Shown here in pieces: positions 1 to 5,328 of a DNA stretch of 5,394 nucleotides; the first letter of the stretch is position 1; each line of letters starts with the position of its first letter. Where the stretch lies: contig CAYHZG010000033.1 of assembly GCA_964361105.1 (NCBI GenBank), positions 1 to 5,394 on the forward strand, in the 5' to 3' direction. This DNA is from CAYHZG01 sp964361105. Its GTDB lineage: Bacteria; Patescibacteriota; Minisyncoccia; 2-02-FULL-40-12. A program made the position numbers and the translations under genes. The notes below the pieces were generated by a model, which was not told the DNA's origin, did no database searches, and worked only from the letters and a program-made list of their open reading frames with translations.

Positions 1-2888
1 AATGAATAAGGGCCGACTGAACGCATATGAAGCTTTTCTTCAACCATATGAATCAGTTTCATAAAGTAAATTATGCCGACCGTGACTTTCTGTTTAAACG
101 GCTCACCAGTTTTGCCACTATATAAAACTACCTTGCCTTCTTCAGGAAGGTCGGCTTTCTTCAATTCATCTTTAACCGCTTCCTCGGTTGGCCCGGACAT
201 TGCCGGGACTATAGCCCGATAACCCAATTTTTGAGCGGCCCAGCCAAGATGGGTCTCTAAGATTTGACCGATATTCATTCTGGAAATAATACCTAAGGGA
301 TTTAAAATTATATCAATCGGGGTCCCATCTTCCAGAAAGGGCATCTCTTCTTCCGGAAGAATAACTGAAATGACTCCTTTATTGCCGTGCCGGCCGGCTA
401 ATTTATCGCCGACCTGAATTTTTCTTGTCTGAGCCACTGAGACCTGAATGGTCTTTATTACGCCGCTTGGCAATTTGTCCCCTAAATCGCGGGAAAAAAC
501 TTTTACACCGACTATCCGGCCGTGCTTTCCAAAAGGCAGGCGCAACGAAGTATCTTTAATATCTCTGGATTTCTCCCCAAAGATGGCTCTTAAAAGTTTT
601 TCTTCGGGGGTTAAATCGGTTTCTCCCTTGGGTGAAATTTTACCAACCAGGATGTCTTGACTTCTGACTTCGGCTCCGATTCTAACGATTCCATCTATGT
701 CCAGATTCTTTAATCGTTCTTCGCCAACATTGGGAATATCGCCCGTGGTCAGTTCTGGCCCTAACTTTGTTTCCCGAATATCAACTGAGTAATCTTCAAT
801 ATGAATAGAAGTTAAGACATCATCCTTAACTAACCGCTCCGAAATTACGATGGCGTCTTCAAAGTTGGCTCCCTCAAAAGACATGAAAGCAACCAGTAAA
901 TTTTTACCCAAAGCCAAGCGGCCCTCTTCCATGGCCGGCCCATCGGCAATGATTTGACCGTTTTTAACTTTATCCCCTCTCTTCACTATTGGTTTTTGAT
1001 TGATTGAAGTATAGGCGTTCGAGCGCGAGAACTTTGCCAGCTTATATTCTTTAGTCGCACCGTTTTTGGCCCTTATTTTTACAACCGAACCATCAACAAA
1101 GGCAACTTGACCGTCTGTCTCTGAAATTAAAGCCGAACCAGAATCATAAGCGACGCTCCGCTCCATGCCGGTCATAACATAAGAGGCCTCGGTTTTAACT
1201 AAGGGAACGGCTTGACGCTGCATGTTTGAACCCATTAATGCCCGGTTAGCGTCATTATGTTCCAAAAAAGGAATTAAAGAAGTAGCCGCTGAAAACGGCT
1301 GTTTTGGAGAAACATCAATGAAGTCAATCTCTGAAACCCCGACTTCACCCGGCTCACCCTGAATCCTCGCTTCAACCTTTTTATCTATAAATTTGCCGTT
1401 TTCATCTATTCTGGTCCCGGCTTGGGCAATGACGTATTTTTCTTCTTCGGCCGCATCCAAAAAAACTATTTCATCGGTAAGGATTCCGTTTTTTACTTTT
1501 TGATAAGGGGTCAGAATAAAGCCAAGCGGCGAAATCTTGCCAAAAACGCCTAAGTGGCCGACCAAACCAATATTCGGTCCTTCTGACGTCTGAATCGGAC
1601 AGATTCTTCCGTAATGCGACGGATGGACGTCTCTAACATCAAAGCTGGCCCTTTCTCTGGTTAATCCTCCTGGCCCCATGGCCGAGAGTCGCCTTTTATG
1701 TTCAAGTTCAGACAAGGGATTGGTCTGGTCCATGAACTGAGAAAGCTGACTTGAAGAAAAAAACTCTTTCAGCCGAGCGATGAAAGGCCTTGAATTGACT
1801 AACTGATTCGGCAGGGCCATTACTAAATCAGCCGTACTCATTCGGTCCTTAATAATTCTTTCCATTTGATTCAGGGCAAGCCGCAATTTTTCCTGAAGCT
1901 GTTCGCCGACGGTCTTGACCCGTCGGTTACCCAAGTGGTCAATATTGTCCGGTTGAGCCATTGGATTGTTGTTCAGCTTGATAATTTCTCTGACTATTAA
2001 AACAATGTCTTCCGGCTTTAATTTTCTATTATCTTCAATCAAAGGATAATCCTGATTAAACCGCTGGTTGATTCGGTGGCGGCCGACTTCTGACAAATCA
2101 TAGCGATTAAAGTTGAAAAACATGTTGAAGATCATTTGTTTAGCGTTGTCCGGAGTGGCAAAATCGCCAGGGCGAATTCTACGGTAAACTTCAATCAATC
2201 CTTCATCCTGATTTGAAGATGGGTCCTGAACCAAAGTGGCGGCAATGTATTTCATTGACTCATCTCGATCAACGTCTTTAAACAAGTCCTGGATTTGTTT
2301 GTCGGTTGAATAACCAAAAGCGCGAAGTAGTGTTGTGACTGGCACTTTTCTTTTTCGGTCAATCCTTGTATAGATTACGCCGCTTTGTTCAGTTTCAAAT
2401 TCAAGCCAAGCGCCTCGGGAAGGAATAATTTTAGCCCCGAAAAGATTTTTGTAACGGCTGGATTTTGAAAGAGTAAAGAAGACGCCTGGGCTTCTGATTA
2501 ACTGGGAAACAACAACTCTTTCAATCCCGTTAATGACAAAAGTTCCCCTTTTAGTCATTAAAGGAACATCGGCAAAATAAACTTCTTGCTCTTTTTTCTG
2601 GCCGGTTTTTTTGTTTTCAAAAAGAAGCTTTACGCGAAGCGGCGCCTCGTAGGTAATATTTTTTTCTTTGGTCGTAGTGTCATCAAAACGGGGCTGTTCA
2701 ATTTTATAGTCCGTAAAGTAAATGTCTGCCTCTTTTCCGGTCCAATCACTTATCGGCGAGGCTTCTTTAAAAATATTCTTTAGTCCCCGCTTTAGAAAGT
2801 CTTCGTAAGAATCGAGCTGTATTTTAATTAAATTTGGCGGCGGAGCAAAATCCAGTTGATATTTAGAAAATATTTTTTCTTTAATCAT
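1..2888 (-). CDS. rpoB: DNA-directed RNA polymerase subunit beta (3' end outside window)
   Basis: Beta subunit of RNA polymerase, forming one pincer of the active-site cleft. The frame is open from ATG 2888 to the window edge: 962 codons, with no stop in a codon-by-codon read. Hallmarks in order (residues here): FVINGIERVVVSQL at 117-130; the rifampicin-region segment SSSQLSQFMDQ followed by HKRRLSAMGPGG (D387, H397, S402, equivalent to E. coli D516, H526, S531); HPSHYGRICPIQTSEGPN near 425-439; the catalytic-site NFEDA (E677, D678); and VGDKLAGRHGNKG with nucleotide-contacting K829 and K837 (E. coli K1065, K1073). The numbering offset to E. coli rises from about 19 to 129 to 236, which fits absence of the large insertions SI1 and SI2. 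A further gap follows near the end. About 90 C-terminal residues lie outside the window. The start is fixed by an in-frame TAG directly before the ATG. No Shine-Dalgarno sequence is visible. rpoC would be expected downstream but is not seen. Confidence 0.98.
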   Translation of the reverse strand, partial: MIKEKIFSKYQLDFAPPPNLIKIQLDSYEDFLKRGLKNIFKEASPISDWTGKEADIYFTDYKIEQPRFDDTTTKEKNITYEAPLRVKLLFENKKTGQKKEQEVYFADVPLMTKRGTFVINGIERVVVSQLIRSPGVFFTLSKSSRYKNLFGAKIIPSRGAWLEFETEQSGVIYTRIDRKRKVPVTTLLRAFGYSTDKQIQDLFKDVDRDESMKYIAATLVQDPSSNQDEGLIEVYRRIRPGDFATPDNAKQMIFNMFFNFNRYDLSEVGRHRINQRFNQDYPLIEDNRKLKPEDIVLIVREIIKLNNNPMAQPDNIDHLGNRRVKTVGEQLQEKLRLALNQMERIIKDRMSTADLVMALPNQLVNSRPFIARLKEFFSSSQLSQFMDQTNPLSELEHKRRLSAMGPGGLTRERASFDVRDVHPSHYGRICPIQTSEGPNIGLVGHLGVFGKISPLGFILTPYQKVKNGILTDEIVFLDAAEEEKYVIAQAGTRIDENGKFIDKKVEARIQGEPGEVGVSEIDFIDVSPKQPFSAATSLIPFLEHNDANRALMGSNMQRQAVPLVKTEASYVMTGMERSVAYDSGSALISETDGQVAFVDGSVVKIRAKNGATKEYKLAKFSRSNAYTSINQKPIVKRGDKVKNGQIIADGPAMEEGRLALGKNLLVAFMSFEGANFEDAIVISERLVKDDVLTSIHIEDYSVDIRETKLGPELTTGDIPNVGEERLKNLDIDGIVRIGAEVRSQDILVGKISPKGETDLTPEEKLLRAIFGEKSRDIKDTSLRLPFGKHGRIVGVKVFSRDLGDKLPSGVIKTIQVSVAQTRKIQVGDKLAGRHGNKGVISVILPEEEMPFLEDGTPIDIILNPLGIISRMNIGQILETHLGWAAQKLGYRAIVPAMSGPTEEAVKDELKKADLPEEGKVVLYSGKTGEPFKQKVTVGIIYFMKLIHMVEEKLHMRSVGPYS

Positions 2889-2903
2889 CTAATTTTTATT
2901 CAT
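2889..2903 (-). other. possible 4-codon leader ORF (MNKN) abutting rpoB
   Basis: On the minus strand ATG AAT AAA AAT TAG is followed immediately by the rpoB ATG, so the stop and start codons are adjacent and in the same frame. Its start codon lies inside the small inverted repeat at 2898-2913. It may be chance in an AT-rich leader, since no Shine-Dalgarno sequence precedes either ATG. If translated, terminating ribosomes could reinitiate at rpoB. The firm use of this observation is that the in-frame TAG rules out any rpoB start further upstream. Confidence 0.25.
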
Positions 2904-2913
2904 TTTAATGAAT
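2898..2913 (-). repeat. 7-bp inverted repeat next to rpoB start
   Basis: ATTCATT and AATGAAT are perfect complements separated by 2 nt. In the rpoB mRNA this small AT-rich hairpin would sit about 10 nt upstream of the start codon, where a ribosome must bind. It could be a weak translational control element or a protein-binding palindrome. With only one G/C pair and a 2-nt loop it is thermodynamically weak. Confidence 0.4.
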
Positions 2914-2919
2914 CATACG

Positions 2920-2983
2920 AGACGATTCCCGCTACGCCGAAGCACATAACAAATTATGTGCTTGGCGGCGGGAACCTACGTCT
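2920..2983. repeat. long imperfect palindrome / stable hairpin in rpoB leader
   Basis: The arms pair in blocks: AGACG (2920-2924) with CGTCT (2979-2983); TTCCCGC (2926-2932) with GCGGGAA (2968-2974); CGCC (2935-2938) with GGCG (2964-2967); and AAGCACATAA (2940-2949) with TTATGTGCTT (2954-2963). The apical loop is CAAA (2950-2953). That gives about 26 bp with a few small bulges. It is far more GC-rich than its surroundings. Neither strand carries an adjoining T-run on the correct side, so it is not a standard intrinsic terminator in the rpoB direction. It could be an RNase III-type processing stem, a regulatory leader hairpin, or a copy of a dispersed palindromic repeat. The pairing is seen directly; the role is unknown. 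Confidence 0.7.
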
Positions 2984-2989
2984 GCACGC

Positions 2990-3036
2990 AAAAAAATACC
3001 TTTCCTTCTAAATGAAGGATTACTAAGGTATTTTTA
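2990..3036 (-). terminator. intrinsic terminator (possible attenuator) upstream of rpoB
   Basis: An 11-bp perfect stem, AAAAATACCTT (minus strand, 3035-3025) with AAGGTATTTTT (3002-2992), encloses a second 5-bp hairpin (CCTTC/GAAGG, 3004-3018). On the minus strand the outer stem runs into seven Ts (complement of 2990-2996). It lies about 100 nt after the promoter at 3140-3167 and about 100 nt before rpoB. It would stop read-through from rodA as well as transcripts from that promoter. It therefore acts either as the end of a small RNA or as an attenuator for rpoB. The stem is AT-rich, so efficiency is hard to judge. The A-stem-T symmetry could also allow termination on the plus strand. Confidence 0.7.
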
Positions 3037-3134
3037 TTTAATTTTTAGGGGATGGGATAATGCCCAAAGCTTTTATGCTTCCCCTACAAGGGAAGAGGGC
3101 TTAAAGTATGTAAATACGCAAAAATAGGCTACCC
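2990..3134 (-). ncRNA. candidate structured leader RNA or small RNA upstream of rpoB
   Basis: A near-consensus promoter predicts a transcript starting at about 3132-3134 and ending at the T7 tract of the terminator at 2990-3036, roughly 145 nt. Between them is a segment rich in short G and C runs. In one fold GGUGGGUA at the 5' end (3137-3130) pairs with UAUCCCAUCC, closing over GUAU/AUAC, GCCC/GGGC and CUUCCC/GGGAAG hairpins. In a second fold AGGGGA pairs with UCCCCU around AGC/GCU and UGGG/CCCA hairpins. No ORF of note is present. I looked for SRP RNA, 6S, tmRNA, T-box and common riboswitch signatures and recognised none. It may be the 5' part of a roughly 245-nt rpoB leader, or an independent sRNA. 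Promoter and terminator support transcription; function is unknown. Confidence 0.45.
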
Positions 3135-3139
3135 ACCGA

Positions 3140-3167
3140 AGTATATTAATAAAAAAAGATTTGTCAA
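3140..3167 (-). promoter_or_regulatory. sigma70-type promoter for rpoB leader / small RNA
   Basis: Minus strand: TTGACA (3167-3162), a 16-nt spacer containing a T7 run, then TATACT (3145-3140). The -35 is a perfect match and the -10 matches 5 of 6. Transcription is expected to begin at a G near 3132-3134. It lies 37 nt or less beyond the rodA stop codon. I found no comparable promoter between it and the rpoB ATG, so it is probably the main rpoB promoter. Confidence 0.75.
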
Positions 3168-3203
3168 GAGACTTATAAGCAGTTAGTTAAAATCTGTGGA
3201 TTA

Positions 3204-4361
3204 TTAGCTATATTCAAGACCCTTTTTTCTTATGTTCCCTAATATGGCAAATCCAATCATTAAACTGATGAAATAACTGCCGCCATAACTGACAAAAGGC
3301 AGAGATAGGCCAGTAACCGGAAGAAGGCCAAGGTTCATGCCTATGTTTATCACCACATGAGAAGAAAAATAAACCAAGAACATAAAGACAAAAAACTTTG
3401 AGAAGTTATCCTTGGCTCTTAAAGTTATTAAAAACAAACGATTTATAATAACCAAATAAAGTATGAGGATAGCGGCCAAAATAACAAAGCCGAATTGCTC
3501 AATCAAGGCCGCTAAAGCAAAATCAGAAGTGGCTTCTGGCAGTATTCCAAATTTGGCCTGTGAACCAGAACCAAAGCCCAAACCCAAAAAACCGCCAGAA
3601 CCTATGGCAATCTTGGCCTGTAAGACATTATAGCTTTCATTTCCCTGACCAGACCAACCGGCCAAAAAAGAAGTAATTCTTGACTGTTGATAGGGCCGAA
3701 GAATAAAAATGCCGATTGTAAGAAAAATTATAACCAAAAAAATGGCCGCAATCAGAATCTGCCTTTTAGTTAAACCGAATAAGAAGATGCTGCTCAACCA
3801 GATAAGAAATAAGATTACGGCTGAACCAAGATCCGGCTGGGAAAATACAAGAAAAATTACCGAAAAGGTATAAATACCGGAAATTAAAATCGCGTAAATG
3901 CTATTAAAATTAATCCTTGAAGAGAAATATTTTGCCAGAAATAAAATCATGGCCAACTTAACAATTTCTGATGTTTCAAAAGAAATGCCCAAAGGAAGAT
4001 GAAGCCAAGCAGTTATTCCCCTGACTGGTGCCGCCTGCAATGTCAAAAGAAGAAGAAAAATGCTTATTCCAAAAAAAATCACTGATGGCAATGAGTAATT
4101 TTTAAAAATTTTGTAATCAATTAAGGGACTCAAAAATAAAATAAAAATTCCGATGACAAAAAAAGCCAATTGTTTTCTAAAAAGGAGGCTTTCGGCTCCG
4201 ACAATTCCGGCCAGATTCAAAAGACCCAAAATGGATAAAATTAAAATGGCGGCAATTAGAGGCGGATCGAATTTTACCCAGTTAAATAATCGCTTTGCAA
4301 TTCCAGCTTTGCTGGATTTAACGGGGTTAATAAAATTTTTGAAACTTTTCTTGAGTTCCAT
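3204..4361 (-). CDS. rodA: RodA-type SEDS peptidoglycan glycosyltransferase
   Basis: Polytopic inner-membrane enzyme of 385 aa that polymerises lipid II into glycan strands, working with a class B penicillin-binding protein in cell elongation. About ten hydrophobic segments are visible (roughly 34-52, 62-79, 91-109, 130-145, 153-173, 178-196, 201-221, 284-307, 323-343, 357-376). SEDS signatures: RGITAWL (114-120), TSEIVK (130-135), QPDLGSA (175-181), LPEATSDF (274-281) in the large extracytoplasmic loop, and LLPVTGLSLPFVSYGGS (346-362). D280 aligns with the catalytic Asp of RodA (PExxTDF motif). GMNLGLLPVTG favours RodA over FtsW, but the family split is not certain without a tree. ATG 4361 is preceded by a weak AAGAGA. 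It overlaps the upstream gene by 35 nt, suggesting coupled translation. No PBP2, mreB or mreC is in the window. Confidence 0.92.
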   Translation of the reverse strand: MELKKSFKNFINPVKSSKAGIAKRLFNWVKFDPPLIAAILILSILGLLNLAGIVGAESLLFRKQLAFFVIGIFILFLSPLIDYKIFKNYSLPSVIFFGISIFLLLLTLQAAPVRGITAWLHLPLGISFETSEIVKLAMILFLAKYFSSRINFNSIYAILISGIYTFSVIFLVFSQPDLGSAVILFLIWLSSIFLFGLTKRQILIAAIFLVIIFLTIGIFILRPYQQSRITSFLAGWSGQGNESYNVLQAKIAIGSGGFLGLGFGSGSQAKFGILPEATSDFALAALIEQFGFVILAAILILYLVIINRLFLITLRAKDNFSKFFVFMFLVYFSSHVVINIGMNLGLLPVTGLSLPFVSYGGSYFISLMIGFAILGNIRKKGLEYS

Positions 4362-5085
4362 GTTCTCTTAGAAAGTTTTCATTTTTAAAAACATCGGTAT
4401 AAACATTTATTTCTATTCTGCCGATCCGGCCCTTAAGCAGCTCTAACCATTTAACTTCAAAAAACCTGTCGGTCTTAGCTAAAAAAGTCCTGATGTCAGT
4501 TTTATTTACCGCTAATACCCCACCATTCTCGCTAAACAAAACTATATGAACATCAACCCGATTAAAATCAAAATTGGAGTCGTTAGATAGAGTCGCTCTC
4601 AATCTTGAAAAACCTTGGCCCGGACCAAGAAACACATACTCTTGGTTCTTAACAGAAAATAAACTTTGAGGAATAAATCCTTTCAGCCGCTCCCAGGCAA
4701 CGTCATTAATTTTAAATTCGGCTCTGGAAATTTCTTTATCAACGACTATCGGCGAAATGATTTCATACCTTGTTTGACCGGGTAATAAACTTATTAGACC
4801 TTTTCTAGTCGCAACCAATTCATTGACTTGGCCAAAAAGATTCAGTTCGTAAGAAACACTTGCCGCGCCTAAATCAGTATTAGGATTTCTTATCTCAGCC
4901 AAAAAATCATAATCAAAATCACCAATTTTTAAAAGGTGCTCTGACACCACTAAAAGTGGTTGAATTGAAACGGCTGGCGTCGGAATCGGTTCAGGGGCAG
5001 TATCTTTTATAAAATAAAAAACGATTGAGCCGATTATCAAAAAGAATATGGCGACAACTACTATTTGTTTTAAAAGACGCGGCAT
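4327..5085 (-). CDS. membrane-anchored protein with two FxLYD/DUF3426-like beta domains
   Basis: 252 aa, no named family recognised with confidence. The N-terminus MPRLLKQ is followed by one hydrophobic helix (about 8-26), then a Pro-rich linker (30-43, PEPIPTPAV). The positive N-terminus puts the bulk of the protein outside the cytoplasm. The rest is two similar units (about 58-130 and 154-232). Both show the order hydrophobic strand, N-rich turn (NPNTD at 67-71; NDSN at 168-171), V-x-V strands, LF plus G turn (83-85; 183-189), then L-x-[PA]-x-x-T followed by an aromatic strand (100-108; 202-210). This layout resembles FxLYD/DUF3426 beta-sandwich domains, but the match is by eye. It is first in the operon and overlaps rodA by 35 nt, so an accessory role near the wall synthase is possible. 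The ATG has no Shine-Dalgarno sequence; see the promoter at 5092-5120. Confidence 0.85.
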   Translation of the reverse strand: MPRLLKQIVVVAIFFLIIGSIVFYFIKDTAPEPIPTPAVSIQPLLVVSEHLLKIGDFDYDFLAEIRNPNTDLGAASVSYELNLFGQVNELVATRKGLISLLPGQTRYEIISPIVVDKEISRAEFKINDVAWERLKGFIPQSLFSVKNQEYVFLGPGQGFSRLRATLSNDSNFDFNRVDVHIVLFSENGGVLAVNKTDIRTFLAKTDRFFEVKWLELLKGRIGRIEINVYTDVFKNENFLREHGTQEKFQKFY

Positions 5086-5091
5086 TTTTCA

Positions 5092-5120
5092 ATCATAAAA
5101 GAAAGAATATTTATTATCAA
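5092..5120 (-). promoter_or_regulatory. sigma70-type promoter, predicted leaderless mRNA
   Basis: Minus strand: TTGATA (5120-5115), a 17-nt spacer, TATGAT (5097-5092). Each hexamer matches 5 of 6 consensus bases at the ideal spacing. Only 6 nt separate the -10 box from the ATG at 5085, so the expected start site falls on or next to the start codon. The -35 box lies within the 3' arm of the rRNA terminator (5117-5150). It would drive the beta-domain protein and rodA. Confidence 0.6.
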
Positions 5121-5150
5121 TAAAACCCGATTAAAATCGGGCTTTATTGA
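5117..5150 (-). terminator. intrinsic terminator of the rRNA operon
   Basis: Arms 5117-5131 and 5136-5150 form 15 continuous pairs with a 4-nt loop. In the minus-strand RNA the single mismatch in the DNA palindrome becomes a G-U pair. The core is GCCCGAT/ATCGGGT and the descending arm ends in TTTTATT, giving a U-rich tail. It begins about 11 nt beyond the 5S 3' end, the expected place for the end of the rRNA transcript. Confidence 0.85.
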
Positions 5151-5161
5151 TTCAAGATATC

Positions 5162-5282
5162 TGTAAGGCAGTGACTTACTTTTGCACCCCGCTTAGCGGG
5201 GAACTATCATCAGCTCTGGAGAATTTCACTTCTGTGTTCGAAATGGGAACAGGTGGAGCATCTCCGAAATAACTGCCTTACA
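5162..5282 (-). rRNA. rrf: 5S ribosomal RNA
   Basis: The minus strand shows the 5S pattern: helix I TGTAAGGCAGT with ACTGCCTTACA at the ends; CTCCACCTGTTCCCATTTCG (helices II/III) followed by AACACAGAAGTGAAA; then GATGATAGT and a CCCCGC/GCGGGG hairpin (helix V region). Length is about 120 nt, as usual. Exact ends are uncertain by a few nt because the terminal helix continues past the mature ends: 5155-5172 pairs with 5272-5289 over 18 bp including one G-U. It follows 23S after a ~46 nt spacer with no tRNA and is part of the large ribosomal subunit's central protuberance. Confidence 0.97.
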
Positions 5283-5328
5283 GATACCTCAAATAAAACA
5301 GACAAAGTGCGGGAGGGAATTTAATCCC
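5283..5328 (-). other. 23S-5S transcribed spacer
   Basis: 46-nt spacer with no tRNA. It holds a short GGGA...TCCC inverted repeat around 5311-5324, near the 23S 3' end, and the 5' strand of the extended 5S stem (5284-5289). Both could be parts of rRNA processing helices. The boundary with 23S is approximate. Confidence 0.7.

Noticed and set aside
448..660. 70-codon plus-strand ORF
   Set aside because: Antisense to conserved rpoB sequence; no recognisable protein features.
2586..2783. 65-codon plus-strand ORF
   Set aside because: Antisense to the rpoB N-terminal region, with Phe/Lys-rich content that mirrors AT-rich codons of the real gene.
2912..2917. TATGAT as a -10 box for a second rpoB promoter
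   Set aside because: No acceptable -35 hexamer at 16-18 nt upstream; the sequence there is part of the GC-rich hairpin. It cannot be excluded as a weak promoter.
2940..2963. dif/Xer-like site: ACATAA and TTATGT arms
   Set aside because: The arms resemble Xer recombinase half-sites, but the central spacer is 4 nt, not 6-8, and the perfect symmetry extends into a long hairpin. A palindromic RNA/DNA element is simpler.
2990..3134. Known small RNA (SRP RNA, 6S, tmRNA, T-box, common riboswitches)
   Set aside because: None of the conserved cores was visible, such as the SRP GGAAGGAAGCAGC-like motif, a T-box GGUGG-ACCGCG, or a tRNA-like end. Identity left open.
4327..4361. Possible frameshift or mis-called start because the two genes overlap by 35 nt
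   Set aside because: Both frames are clean, the rodA ATG has a weak AAGAGA ahead of it, and the next in-frame Met is deep inside the transmembrane region. A true overlap is more likely.
4153..4371. 72-codon plus-strand ORF
   Set aside because: Antisense to the rodA 5' end and the gene overlap; no family resemblance.
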